Source: Polytrichum commune
Lineage: Eukaryota; Streptophyta; Polytrichopsida; Polytrichales; Polytrichaceae
NCBI GenBank assembly: GCA_950295325.1
Contig: OX485809.1
Coordinates: 38,907,081-38,971,080, forward strand
DNA: 64,000 nucleotides
Reading direction: 5' to 3'
In this document: positions 36,339 to 48,480 of the stretch, in pieces
Position numbering within the stretch: position 1 is the first letter of the stretch
Layout of the letters: each line of letters opens with the position of its first letter
The notes under the pieces: model-generated
The model's input: only the letters and a program-made list of their open reading frames with translations
Told to the model about the DNA's origin: nothing
Database searches by the model: none
Program-made: the position numbers and the translations under genes

Positions 36339-37374
36339 GAAAATCAAAATCAAATGAATTTTTAACCTTCTGCTTCACATGAGATTTCTGTTATTTCTCT
36401 TTAGGGAGAATCATTTCACTCGCACATTACTTAGTAGTTCCTGATTTCAAAGGGAATAAGTAACATGATGGAGCAGTTGTTAATGCCTATAATTGCAATG
36501 TCACTTGCATTCTCAGCAAGAAATGTTCACCATTAATCTGCATCCAGTAGAAAATCCTTCTGCTGCAAACTAACAAGGACGATGACCCCGCCTGCAATGT
36601 ATAAAATAATGTTGAATTTCACAAAAATGGTGGCTGCAAAGTAAGTTCCCCATGGGAAGCCAACATAGCTGTCTATTGTCTCCTCTACACAATCTCAAAA
36701 TCTCCATGTTGTCAACAACTACACCCAAATTTGACAACCAGACAAAACAACATTGAAAGATCTTAACTTGAGCTCGGAAAGGCATCTGTTATATGTGAGG
36801 GGGATGATGATCTTCTGAGTCAACCAAACTTTGTCAACAACCCATTTATTGATTCCCAAATGTGATAACTTCAGATCTTCTACACTCCCAGAACAGTGAA
36901 AGAGTCGAAGCATAGACCTCCATCCGGTCACCCTTCCCACCAATCTTCTTCTTAGCAAGCCAATATAGCTCTCTGTTGCCTCTTCTACGCAATCTCAAAC
37001 TCTTGTCTCCACTACGTACTCCCAAATTTGGCAACCAGACACATCAACGTTGACAGATTTGAGTGTTTTGAAAGATTCGAAATCCACAAAACACTCTTGG
37101 GTGAAGCAAGCCCTTCACTCGCTCCACACCCTACTCATACAAAATCAAAGCAAGTCCCCTTCAAACTTTGCAAGCTTCTATTCTCCAATACCCTTAAATA
37201 ATCAAAGCACATCCACAAATACCAGGTATACAAGTGAAAAAAAATCCACTCTCCACCAAAATTTCATGTTCATAACTATGTTTTACAATCCATCCAAAAC
37301 GATGGAACAACTATGGCGTGCTAGACAACCCGCCATACTGAGATGTAGCCTACACATGTACACTATAAACATAT

Positions 37375-38766
37375 CTACTTTGGGATAGTGATTATGTCTC
37401 CAGCTTCCAAGCTGTCCCCAACAATGATGCCATTGGCTGCCTTCAACGACTCCACTGATACCTGTGCCACCAAACACATACACTCATTGGTAAGACTACT
37501 TCAAAACACATGATTCCTATAATCAGCATTCAAGTGTCAACTCTCACTTTCCCTCCAAATTGTTCACTGTACAGAAAGCTTTGTGCATAGTTACATTTCT
37601 ATCGTGCATATCTCACCATGCATTTGACTTCACAACACAAGTACTTACCCCATATTTCCTAGACAAACCCCACAGTGTGTCACCCTTTGAGATTGTAACT
37701 TGCTTCCCATCGATTCGCTTCTTCGCTTCCGCACCCTTCTCATATGCGCGTGACCCAGCTTCTTGCACCCTCTCCTTCTTATCTTGTGCGAACCCCTTGA
37801 TATCATCCTTCTTTTCTTGTGCGTATCCCTTGATGTCCCTGCCGGTGTCCTTCAAGGCACCCTTGGCGTCCCTTCCCTTCTCTTCCGCAGCTCCCTTTGC
37901 ATCCTTACCTTCGCTCTTCAGGTTGCCGAAGAAACCCCTGGTCTTGTGCTCTGCCTCCTTGGCCTTGTTATCGGCATTGTACTTGGCATCTCGGGCCTTG
38001 CTGTCTATCTCGTTCTTTGACCCCCATCCCTTTCTCTCTGCCTCGTTCTTGGCATTTCGGCTCTTATCTTCTACTTCCTGAGCCTTTTCCTTCACGTATT
38101 CCTTGCCCTCGTAGGCCTTCTCCTCCGTCTCCTTTGCACCCCTTTGGAAGGTGCTCTGCACTTTATGACCTACATCTTCAAGCCCGTGCTTTATATCGCT
38201 CCCAACACCTTGAATTCCAGACTTCAAATCCCTGCCCGTATGATCTGCTGAATCCCTAACGTCCCTGCTCTTTCCCTGCATGTATACCGTGCTGAGTCAC
38301 TTTTGAGGCACTGAATGCAAGAACAATCCTGACAAATAATCCTACGCATCCTCCAACATCAATCATCAAACTTGCACTTCACACAACACAAGGTACTCCA
38401 TTCAAGGTTCTTGGCACACGCGACATTCACTTGCCACATTTCATCCTCACAAATTCCTCAGCTGCGAAAAGATGGACACAGTTTCTACCGACACCACATC
38501 ATCGAGCGGGGGCCTAAGGATCACACCAATCTTACCTTTGCATTATCAAAGGCATTGGAAGCATCTTTCTTGATTCCTTTCTCTGTGTTCACAAGAGGAT
38601 GGTCTCGCCTGGCAAATGTCCTGTACAAACTATATGCAATGCCAGTTGCTACGACAACTCCAGCCACTTTAACCACAATGTTGTCATCGCCTTTCTTTCC
38701 ATCTTTATCGGCTTTAGGAATACTTTTTGGAACATTTGGGGTACTTCCGGTAGGTCCTGTCGACAT
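37375..38766 (-). CDS. LysM protein with membrane helix and LEA-like repeats, copy A
   Basis: Exons (minus): 38766-38536, 38275-37649, 37461-37375, GT-AG and in frame, 314 residues, stop TAG. An in-frame ATG ten codons upstream (MVVLAFAAFR) is conserved in both copies and could be the start. Residues about 29-50 are a membrane helix (IVVKVAGVVVATGIAYSLY). Residues 78-265 are a highly charged, Gly/Ala/Lys/Asp-rich region with 11-residue periodicity, as in group 3 LEA proteins (KGRDAKGALKDTGRDIKGYA..). Residues 270-314 are one LysM domain (VTISKGDTLWGLSRKYG, then VSVESLKAANGI, ending IITIPK), split by the last intron. LysM binds GlcNAc-containing glycans such as chitin or peptidoglycan. I infer a membrane-anchored glycan-binding protein with a desiccation-type linker. 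The 173-codon ORF on the opposite strand is a shadow. Confidence 0.88.
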
Positions 38767-38815
38767 CCTGAACGCTGCAAATGCCAACACAACCATGTAG
38801 CGACCTCTATGAGCC

Positions 38816-40149
38816 ACAAACCTTAACAATATTGTAAGGGTTTTATACATACAGAAAGAAACAATTATACCAATATTTTATAAAAAATTCGCTTTGTTTC
38901 TTTTCATTTTCACTACTTACCTATGCCTACCGAGAAACTGCGTCTTCAGGAGAATGACAAAGCCCTAGACCACAGCATCTCTGGAACAACAAGCCCACTA
39001 CATACGCAGCTCCCAAAAAACTCACTAAACACACACAAAGCATCATGTAAGACCAATCTCCGCAGGTTTACTGCTCCCTACCAACTGTGTCTGCAAGAAA
39101 GAAAAAGGTAAAGGAAAGAAGGAGGATCATGTGTTCATGGCTCCTACCATAATGCTTCTAAAACTGCAAATCCAATGTCCGTACAGAATTTAAACCTCAA
39201 TAAATTCAAACCAATCTTTCAAAAGCTCTGCCAAGCTTAGCGTACACAGCAATGGTAAAACCTAGCCAATCTTGGCCTACACAGCAATGGCGGGCCAATT
39301 TCGAGTACTCGGATGCAACCCTGGTAATGATAACAACCAAAACTGATATATTTTCCTTGGGGTCAGAAACTCAGAAGGCAAATCAAGAATTTGCCTAACA
39401 TTCTCCTATTCAAGACAATGTGATAGTTCTGCTCCCAACAGCGGCATTACTTCAGGTCATTCTGATGCTAAACCCTCTATCATTCAACCCTCAAACCTAA
39501 TCCAAACAAAGGCCCACTCACAGGGCCTCTTTCTGCAACCACTCGATGCACCGCAAAGATGTACAAGGGGATTACTCTCCCAAGCCTCAACAGGAATGAT
39601 CTCATCGGAAATCCCTTTGTCCATACAAGACAACAGGAGATTCTCCGTCCACCATAAAGTCTATGGCCTTCCTTTCAATCTTGGTCTAAGAAACCTCGTA
39701 ACTTTTTCTGCTCACGTTTATGGCAACCCTAACATGGAATGCAGTTGCGCACATTCATTCTTGACAGGAAGCTAATTCCAGAAGCAGGCATAAGTGACAT
39801 GCATAAATTGTTGCATTACACAACATTACCGAAATTCCTAACCCGTTGAAGACTCGACGGATTTAGGTACACTTCAAACATCTCATGCAGACACGTCGTC
39901 TCATTGCGATGGACATCATCGGCACAAAGGAAGACAAGATGCATGCTACGCATGGTCATCATCCATCCATCCATCCATGCCCAACTAGGGTATACGTCAA
40001 GCACCATGGCTCCAGACTCATATTCTTACATAGCTCACTCTCTGATTCCACATGCTTGCGCAAATAAACTTGGAAGGAATCAAGCCCTCATCATACCTTT
40101 TCCTCTAAAATCGACAACAACAAGAACCAAGGATCAAAATTGCTTCCAA
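38816..40149. other. Upstream region of LysM copy A
   Basis: 38,816-38,929 has no counterpart in block B, so the likely promoter or leader of this LysM copy is its own. 38,930-40,149 matches 51,646-52,852 of block B closely. It holds short ORFs on both strands, an (ATCC) microsatellite at 39,960-39,978, and no gene I recognise. Confidence 0.5.
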
Positions 40150-40428
40150 ATGGCAACCAAGAGCCAACAGCAATTTCTGCAAAAGTTGAAACAACTTGCG
40201 AAGAGCAGGGTAGACAGAGATTGCGAAACCCTGAACAGGAGAGACAAGCTGACTGCCTATATAGAGAGACTTTGGCCACAAAAACCTCCGAAGAATACAT
40301 TGGCACTTCCAATCCAGAACAAGTGCAGCAAGGACTTGACCAATTACGAAGATTGGTTGGAGTTGCACAAACCTTGCGAGGGGAAGGGATGGTTGCGAAT
40401 TGCGTGGCTGCGAGGAGCAGATAGATGA
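40150..40428 (+). CDS. Conserved small ORF in duplicated block, copy A, unknown
   Basis: 92 codons starting MATKSQQQFLQKLKQLAKSR, basic, with a later EDWLELHKPCEGKG stretch. Block B has the same start and frame at 52,853. The ends differ by indels. The opposite strand is also open in both copies. It may be a small gene, a first exon or chance in a conserved duplicate. I know no family. Confidence 0.25.
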   Translation: MATKSQQQFLQKLKQLAKSRVDRDCETLNRRDKLTAYIERLWPQKPPKNTLALPIQNKCSKDLTNYEDWLELHKPCEGKGWLRIAWLRGADR

Positions 40429-40556
40429 GAGCGAAACTGGTGCAAGTGTGGCGATCTCTGGATTCTGAAGTAGCAAGGAAAAGCCTTAAAAGAGGACTCT
40501 GGGAAGAAGGGCCTGAGTGGTAAAGAAAAGGAGAGGCCGACGCGTGGTGTCTACAT

Positions 40557-41264
40557 CCATCTGAGTCACCTGGTTCCAAGAGGATGTCATCCACCATCTC
40601 TCATCATGGTAAGGTATGAGTGAGAGGTTGAGAGGGCTTTTATCGCATGTGAACGTACCTCCCATTCATCCAACACAACCAGTCGTTCATCCAAGTGGAT
40701 GGCACTTCCAACACCTCTTTTTGCGGTTTTCATTCCACACACATGACAATTCGTTCATAAATTATAGTTTATATCCATGAGCATACCAATTGTGTCCCAT
40801 GACAGGCGGGAGTCAATGAACGTCTCGCTCTTATCACATCTTGTCATCCACTCTCTTCTTGCATGTTATGTTGTTCATAAAAGCCCCAAATTTTTTTACA
40901 TCTCAGATGTAATTTTGAGTTAATTTGACACCAGAATTAGTTTCAAAGACACCAAATTAGTCTAGTCCAAGTCACTTGAGGTTAAGCGGTCACAAATTTA
41001 TAGAGGGTCAAGTTTTTATGTTGGTTGGATAAAGAGGTACTATGCTTGTATGCAATAATTCCCTCTATCCCGTTGCAAGATTTTGTTTGGTTTATCCAAC
41101 TCACACTTTAATTACACTAAACATCAGATTTAGTGTAGCCCAAACTTTCATCTTCGACCCATACTACCGCCCTACTTGGGCAGTTTCGGTTCTAATATTC
41201 GAATGATTATTTTACTTCCCAAAATAGGCTCTTGTCATTCACTATGGAAGTTCATGTGTCTGAG
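40557..41264. other. Intergenic, block A
   Basis: No gene. Similarity to block B drops at about 40,556. A small palindromic ACACTAAACATCAGATTTAG motif lies near 41,112 and may be a relic of the TTTAGTG MITE family. Confidence 0.4.
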
Positions 41265-41484
41265 CACTACAATATTTATGGTAGTTAGTGTCACTTGATT
41301 TTGAGTCTGAGCTACGCACTACTACAATGTTATGTTATGGATGTTGGTTTTTATCAACAAGTTGTATAATGTACATACAACCTACTTAATCTTTGTTGAT
41401 ATCAGTATGAAAGTTGTAGTAGCAAGTTATAGCATTGCATAATTCCAAATAGTAAGTGACACTAAACACCATAAATGGTGTAGT
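41265..41484. mobile_element. MITE-like element, TTTAGTGTCA family
   Basis: About 220 bp. The left end CACTACAATATTTATGGTAG.. is mirrored by ..ACACCATAAATGGTGTAGT at the right. Inverted repeat about 30 bp, imperfect. No ORF. Confidence 0.65.
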
Positions 41485-42094
41485 TCTCTACCACTGTGTA
41501 GTTGGAAATGAAATCCATGAATGTAAATTTGATATCTACCATAGGAGTGGTGAATGAGAACCAGTGGTAAAACCATATGATTGCCATTATAGTGATTATA
41601 TGTTTTGTTAATATTGGAATCGGGAGACCCCATGTGACCATTTTTAAAGAAAGAAGATCTTTGGCCTAACCTCCTATGACAATATGCATGATATGCAATT
41701 GGCTTTTGTAACCCTAAGACTATTCCTAATTTGATTCAGCAACTATAGTTGTCTATGGGGTTGGGAGTGCCCACAATAAGGCCATATTACATGACAGTCA
41801 ATGAACATTGAATATGTTCAATTAGCCATTTTTACTCAAAAAATAAAACTTTAAGAATTAGCTCTTAAAGGTCATTGCTTAAAAACCAATAGACTTTCAA
41901 AACTCTTCATCTATAACAAAAAAAAAACTATTTTGGAGATAATTCTACTACTTTCATTTGCTACAATTGAAATTGCTCTCTCTACATTAACAAGGGCCCT
42001 AGTTCAATGACTCATCTTAAGACTCACCCACTTGAGACTCACCCACTTATCTCAGTGTAGAGGCTATTGCACCTTGACTTTAAATGTTACCGTA

Positions 42095-42440
42095 TTTCAA
42101 TTTTTGAATAACAAGTCACAAGTTTGTTATTAGTATGTATGGTAGATGTGCCTTGATCTAACATAATAATAATCTTGGCACCTATATTTGAGTGGTACAT
42201 AGTTAGGTGTGGGTCTAAGAATGGACACCATAGAGATACGAGTTTAAAAGAGAATTGAACTACATGCTCAAAATATGCTAACTGTTTTAGGCTCGATAGT
42301 CAATATAACTTGGGGGGGCCTACACGACCGACGTGAATCTCCACTTTGATGATGAATGAGACACTCATATGAGCTCCAAATATCATGAGGAAAAGGGTTA
42401 TGAGCGAGATTTGGATTTGGTAATCATCTCACACTACTTT
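42095..42440 (+). repeat. Dispersed repeat, TCTAAGAATGGACACC family
   Basis: Contains TAAGAATGGACACC and TTTGAGCATGTAG on one strand or the other. The part from 42,095 to 42,440 is collinear with 53,518-53,828 in block B. Other copies of the core lie near 11,970, 24,240, 45,625, 62,255 and 63,920, in both orientations. No coding potential. Confidence 0.65.
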
Positions 42441-42494
42441 TGTTTTGTTTTATATTCTACGAGAAAGTGGGGGCAAAGACAAAGTACCCAAATA

Positions 42495-42733
42495 GGTACA
42501 CTAAATAAGGTATTTGGTGTCACTTACTATTTGGAGTTACGCGGTGCTAGATCTCTTTACCATTGACGTAATTTTTTTTTTACCAAGTAAAGTTTTTCAT
42601 GTGCTATCACGTCCAAACAACCAATTTGGCATTTGTGGGTATGATATGAGATATACATTATTATGATAGACATAGCATTGTGGAATTCCAAATAGCAAGG
42701 GACACCAAAAGCACAAGATATTTAGTGTAGTAC
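42495..42733. mobile_element. MITE-like element, TTTAGTGTCA family
   Basis: About 240 bp with imperfect ~45-bp inverted ends (GTACACTAAATAAGG.. and the complement of ..ATATTTAGTGTAGTAC). Subterminal TTCCAAATAGCAAG is shared with the element at 41,265. It abuts the next element. Confidence 0.65.
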
Positions 42734-42740
42734 GAGGAGT

Positions 42741-43820
42741 GCCCGGGAGGTTTTTGGGCATATAGAGTCGGTCAAGATCCTAGCTAGTGATTCTAAATCC
42801 CACCGGTTACATGTCGACAACCTCCGGTTTTGCTTTCATTCAATTGAGGTACATTCTTCTATAGATTCCTCTAGAATGACCGGTGATTCTCCCCAAGTCT
42901 CCGACTTCAACCGGTGATTTCTCAAACTCAACCGGTTCATCTGTAACTCATTGCCGGTTCTGCCCGAGCCCTGAGTAAGAGATGTCGACCTTATTGAAAG
43001 AGTGGACAAACTGGGAGAGCTGATCTGGGAATTGTAGCAAAGGGCAAGGTAAGTTGAGTGTTCACTAGAACTGCCCTGAAAGGGACCAAAAAAATAAATA
43101 AATAAAAAGGTCCAGAAGAGGAAAGATTGCTTGCAATCCTTGTGGCCAATAGTGGCCTGCCCAGTGGCAGGGAATGACATCCACGCCCATGACACGTGTC
43201 TGCACGCGGACGCCCTAAACCAGAAAGGGCAATAGGTGTCTTATTTAGGCTGCCTTTCTACATAGGTGTTCTTGGGGTCTTGGAATTTTAGGCTCTGTAG
43301 TTAAAATGGTCAGAATAGGCCATTTTCCAGGGGGCTTTTCCCCTTATCCACATGTAGGGCATGCAACTCACCCTAAGTTTGCCACAAAGAATATCATTTG
43401 TATGAAATTAATGACTCTTTTTGCACAGGTTGTGTTTTTACGTGCCTTCAAGCACGCATCATTTCTTTAATTTAATTTAATTTAATTTAAATAAAATAAA
43501 ATAAAATATCTTGTACACAACAGCTTCTTTTACTACAGCATGGAATTCAACACTTTTGGGTGCCCATAATCTTCTGAGATAGTTGTAGGGAGGTCCAGGA
43601 CCAGGGCTCGGGGAGAACCGGCGATGAGTTACAGATGAACCGGTTGAGTTTGAGAAATCACCGGTTGAAGTCGGAGACTTGGGGAGAATCACCGGTCATT
43701 CTAGAGGAATCTATAGAAGAATATACCTCAATTGAATGAAAGCATAACCGGAAGATGTCAATATGTAACCGGCTGGATTTAGAATCACTAGCTAGGATCT
43801 TGACCAAAAACTTCCCGGGC
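42741..43820. mobile_element. 1.08-kb element with ~235-bp CCGGTT-rich terminal inverted repeats
   Basis: The left TIR (42,741-42,977) and right TIR (43,592-43,820) are about 90% identical as inverse copies. They start GCCCGGGA.GTTTTTGG and hold many ACCGGTT/AACCGG motifs. The middle (42,990-43,260) recurs at 53,880-54,135 in block B. There is no transposase. Long TIRs recall MULE or foldback elements, but the 9-bp flanks do not match. Solo TIR copies lie at 17,966, 25,308 and 55,681. Confidence 0.75.
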
Positions 43821-44091
43821 CTTGTCCAAGACCAACATCCACATGTCCATTATAAGCTCACTCATCTTCACACTTGAAAGGTTCAATTTTTAGGAGTTAT
43901 GTAGATAATTTATTATGTTTCTACATCAATGAGGATGCAAGCAATGTAAGGCTCTCAGGTTTGTTGTGCACAAGTGTAGAAAGAAGAGGAACAATTAAGG
44001 TTTGAAACTGGGTGGAATTGGGGATTTCTACATTAGGGTTTGTGGAGGAAGAATTCCATAAAACCAGAAATATAAGGAGGAGAAACAACCC

Positions 44092-44239
44092 CATAACATT
44101 ATTCAAATCCATAACAATGTTTTGTGGGACTGACAATATTCCATAGAATAATCTCCACATGCAGTTTGAGTGTGGGGGAATATTCCGTGGAATACTGTCA
44201 GTCCCACAAAACATTGTTATGGATTTGAATAATGTTATG
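44092..44239. mobile_element. 148-bp foldback MITE
   Basis: Arms of about 51 bp with two mismatches (CATAACATTATTCAAATCCA.. and ..TGGATTTGAATAATGTTATG). A relative lies at 54,242-54,410, at the matching place in block B, so the insertion predates the duplication. The transcript would form a strong hairpin. Confidence 0.8.
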
Positions 44240-46014
44240 CCATGTAGAAGTTGGAGTGGGGCATGCTTCAATTATAATTCGAGGCTATACATTTATTCCG
44301 CGAACGTGCGGTTGTTGTAAACATATTGAAAAATGCAGAGTCGATTGGGAAAGATACAAAAGGTTAACCACCTATGAGGACCATGCATTCTAAGTTACAT
44401 GAGATGGGTCAAATACCTATGCGAGAGGAGTTTGAAGTAAACATTATCATAATGGGCCTACATGCTTATTGCACAAAGCGGTGGCTATTGTAATAACATT
44501 GGGAAATGGAATGGGAAGTTGGCCATTATAAAAGGGTTGAGCACTTGTGGGTGTGTTTGACTTCTATGAGGTTTTCAATATAAATTATGGATTTGAAATA
44601 AGAACCTTATGAGCCTTTTGGTGTTATTCCGGAAAGTGGCTGTTGTGAGAACCATTGGTATTCGAAGGGATTTAGGAAAAGCGAATGCTGCTCAATGGCA
44701 CATGGCATGCTAGTTACCATATTTTGAAGTACTTATGAGTGATGAATTTTGCAACCCACTTTCTAACCTAATTTGAGGTGGAAAGTGGGTTTTTCCTTGA
44801 TTGCTTACATTGTGAGTTGTGCTTAAATTGTGGCCAAACTAAGAGAAAACTGAGGATTAAGATAGAGGTGTGTTATTTGGATAGTTTTCTCTATGCACGC
44901 ACTTCTCATAATATTTGAAGCATGCCATTAGTGAATGATGGATAGCCAAATCATGCAAGTAGCCATTTGCCTCATAATTTTTTGGAGCTCATGTGAATAT
45001 CTTATTCATTATCAAAGTGACGATTCTCATGCACATTAACCCTTAAATGCACGGGTGACCACAAAGTGGTTGATTTTTGGTCAAAGGGCCAAATCATCAA
45101 TCTCCAAACCTCTATTGGAGATACTCCTTCCACCACATGCTTAAGTCAAGTTACGATGCATCTTTTGACTGAAGGGATTGAGCCAAAGACCTAATTTGTA
45201 GATTCTACACCAATGAAAAATTTGAAATTTGAGTGCCCCAAAATAGAAACCAAATTCTAGAGATGCTTCAACCATGTGCATCTTGTAACTTTTTTCTTTG
45301 CAAGTTTTTACCTAGCAATGAGCACATATAATCTCTATCACAATTCCAAATTTGGATGATGCTTGCAACATATATATATGATTTTGACTTTGTAACAAGC
45401 AAAAAAATCATAACAAATTCAAATATGGTCCAGTAATGTTGAAATTGTGGTTATAGCTTCAATATACATTTCCTATTTACATAGGATTTTACTTTAGAAT
45501 TTGGGCTCCTTTTAATCAATGCAATGCTTTGACTTTTTGAAAATAGGCCCAAGCATTTAGAAGTTAAGTGGTCATATAGCCCCACCCTCTACAAAATAAA
45601 AATAATGTTCACTATTGAGGTTAGAAAGGTTAGCATATTTTGAGCACAAAGTCCAATCTCTTTTCGGCACATGCTTTTTTGGTGTCCATTCTTAGATCCA
45701 CACCTCGCTACATACCACGCAATATACAGGTGTCCAAACTATTGTTGGGTTGGAATTAGGCATGTCTACCTTAGAGGAGTTTTAGGAAAGGGAAACCCCC
45801 TCCAAGCTCAAGAGTGAGCCCTTCCCTCCCCACCACACAAATAACCCAGGGTGAGTGAGGAGGTGCCACGTGGCAGATCAGGTTCCCTTTCTTCGCCACG
45901 TGGCAGATGCCAAGTGTAAGTAGCGGGTGTCCCATGCTTTCAGTGAGCGGAGATAGGGGTTCGAACTTCATGATACGTGACCACATGGGCAGACATGCGA
46001 CAGTGGTAGAGGGG
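44240..46014. other. Spacer between blocks A and B
   Basis: No gene. It holds dispersed repeats shared with 62.1-62.4 kb (TAGCCATTTGCCTCATAATT near 44,960; AGTTAGCATATTTTGAGC type near 45,630). A GCCACGTGGCAGAT motif containing a G-box occurs twice, near 45,866 and 45,895, and a tRNA-like GGGGTTCGAAC near 45,956 may be a SINE head. Confidence 0.4.
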
Positions 46015-48480
46015 ACGCCATTTGGTGCACATTGTGTGGTTCAATCGTTCGATGGCCTTGTCATTCGGCATCACGGATGAGCTTGACACTCAGATTGGTA
46101 ACTCAATGGGTCTTAAAGCAGTTCCTGCTGTTCAAGAGCAATCTCCTATGCGCTCAGGAGAGATCGCAACACAAAAACTCATTCTTGCCAGAGGCCAGAG
46201 GAGTTTACTGTCAGCGACTTACCATGTGATTTGGTTAGATGTCTCTCTTCAGATGATGTAATAAGAACTTTGAGACAAAAATGTGCAACATGAAATTCGA
46301 CAGGATTTGAAGCACTTAATGTTTGGTTCAACGACTTGATTGGCCTTGTTGTCATTAGGCATCGCGCATAAGCTGGATACTCGGGCTGGAAACTCGTTGG
46401 GTTCCATCCTAGAATAAGAATATGTATAATTTGTATGGGTGGTAGAACTTACCTTTGCGAGTGGATCTCCGGGACAAGCTGTAACATACATTGGCTCCGA
46501 GTTACCCCACCAAGAAGGGTCATAGTAGTGAGCGTCGATCACAATATTGGAAAACGTGGTGTTGCGGATGCTCCCTGTCGCCAACAACAACTCAAAAAGT
46601 GTAAGCATCTTGTTGAAGAATTGAAGATGAGAAACTGCATTGTACAAACATTTGATGCATACCAACTCTATAACCATAATGCTATAATGCAAGTGAGACG
46701 ATCATCTACTTTATGCGGATTGCCACTGAAGAATCACCTTAATCTCTCGATTGAATTCGAAGCCCTCAGTGCGACTCAGAAATCGTAAGATCGTCGAAGA
46801 TAACATCGGAGCTCGAGACTCTCGCTACCCAGCTTCACTGCACATGAGTTTGACCTGATCCAGCATTTGTGGACTGTGAGATTGAAAAAGTGCCCGTGCA
46901 GTTGTTTTGGGAACCATGCATCATCTGCAGTATCAATGTGGCAGTTCTGCACAAGCGTCTTGTTTGAGGAATCGATATCGTGCCGTCGTTGCTTGCGGAG
47001 TTGAAGTCACCAGCGACGGAGTAGGTTCATAAGTCGGGTCAGATTGTATCACAGAATAAGTGAATGCAAAGATTAAACACGTTGACGCTCCAATCTCTTC
47101 CACAACAAATTTAGTGTCCAAGATCTTAACCTCATGTCCTGCAGATGAAGTGGACCAGATTAACATGCGAGGTTGGAGAGCCCAATTGGCCTTTCTCTCG
47201 ATGAAAATGTTTCCATGCTCTCTACTGAAAGTCAGATTACACCACAGAATTAGTTGATGCAGGGTTTCTGCAGAGCTAATGAGCACGTTGACGCTCCAAA
47301 CTCTCAACCTCGTGTTGTGTAGATGAAGTGTACTAGATTAACATGCGAGATTGGATATTCCCATTACCCTATTTCTTGATGAAAATGTTTTCAAGCCCTC
47401 GACGAATGCAGATGCTTACCACCATGGTGGAGGTTCGCAAAACTCTACATTGGAGATATGAACGTTGGTTCAGTTGACGATCCCCGCAAGGCGAGGCTCG
47501 GAAGCTTCGCCCTCAAAAGCACCTGTCTGGTTCCAACTGGCCATCACATTCGTGGATTCATCGAAAATGACCACAAACTTGCGTGCACTCCACCGCCACG
47601 AGATCAACAAACTTGTTCGCCTACTCTTAAGGGAGGATCATATGCCTCGCACATGAATTAGTAGTTGTTAAATAATGGGTCAAGACCTTGAGTGACGTGA
47701 TGGGGCAGTACATAATACTACCTGTGATTGCAACATTGCTTGCATTCTCAGCAAGAATGAGAACCTCGTAAACACATTCATGCACGTCACTGATTAGATA
47801 ACGAGGCATTCGGCTACCTTATAAGAATCACAGTTACTCCCACAATTTACCCAGACTTGGTTAAATTCCTTCGCTTTGACATTCAGACTAAAGGGCAGAC
47901 AGCCCATGCTTTCACAATTTGTATTCCTACTGTGAATCAATGTCAGATGCGGATTTTACCTTTTGTTCCACATGAGGTTATTGTTGTGTCTCTCGTGGGA
48001 TGATCACGTCCCTCGCACATGAATTGAAGTTTCTAATTTCTAGATCAACACCTTGAGTGACGTGATCGAGCAGTAGTTAATGCATTTGATTGCAACTGTC
48101 CTTACATTCTCAGCAAGAATGGGAATCTCATTAATCCATTCATGCCTGTCACTAATTAGATGACGATGCATTTGGCTACCTTAAGAGTCATAGTTACTCC
48201 CACTGATGGCATTCAGACTAAAGGATCAATTTCACAGTTTGCATTACTGCTGAAAATCAAAGTCAAATGAGCTTTTACGCTTTTGTACCACACAAGATTT
48301 CTGTTGTTTCTCTAGAGGGAGGATCATGTCACTCGCACATGACTTAGTTATTCCTAATTTCAATTGACATAAGTGACATGATAGAGCAGTAGCTAATACC
48401 TGTGATTGCAACATTCCTTGCATTCTCAGCAAGAATTGTGCACCATCGAGCTGCATCAGTGGGAAAGCCTTCTGCTGCGA
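46015..48480. repeat. Segmental duplication block B, older GH28 part
   Basis: Collinear with about 33,930-36,530 of block A, but only about 80-83% identical in the stretches I compared. It starts abruptly near 46,015 and lacks the last GH28 exon. Within it, a ~320-370-bp unit with CTCGCACATGA and CATTCTCAGCAAGAA occurs three times (47,620, 47,986, 48,303); block A has one. Confidence 0.8.

Larger units (their letters stand above)
33216..36655 (-). pseudogene. GH28 polygalacturonase-like pseudogene, copy A
   Basis: The family cleaves pectin in the cell wall. Pieces in minus order: an N-terminal relic at about 36,655-36,500 (TIFVKFNI..YIA..), a DD-region relic near 35,115-34,970 with the usual D-D read as N-D, an exon at 34621-34506 (GSIRNIMFSNIAFNYYDLSWWG..YVTACPQDPL), and the last exon 33617-33216 (VHFVNISITTKNGIFLAGSQG .. 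GLVSHCMSGI .. NWGLPLDSTP). In the last exon a 1-nt loss and a 1-nt gain replace the conserved DYRPGC by an unrelated stretch and restore the frame. The N-terminal part has stops. Two MITEs sit in the long intron. It is a decayed paralogue of the copies at 46.5 and 63.4 kb. Confidence 0.8.
36655..40556. repeat. Recent segmental copy, block A (LysM block)
   Basis: Matches 49,033-53,266 in the same orientation with only a few percent difference, except for a non-homologous stretch upstream of the LysM gene (38,816-38,929 here, 51,192-51,645 there). The outer edges are sharp. The left edge falls at AAGCCAACATAGC, inside the GH28 relic. 36,658-36,760 and 36,958-37,070 are also an internal ~100-bp repeat present in both copies. 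Confidence 0.9.

Noticed and set aside
37560-38081. 173-codon plus-strand ORF, nearly the same at 49,939-50,460
   Set aside because: It is the antisense of LysM exon 2. The conserved domain and splice sites lie on the minus strand; the ORF is conserved only because the DNA is.
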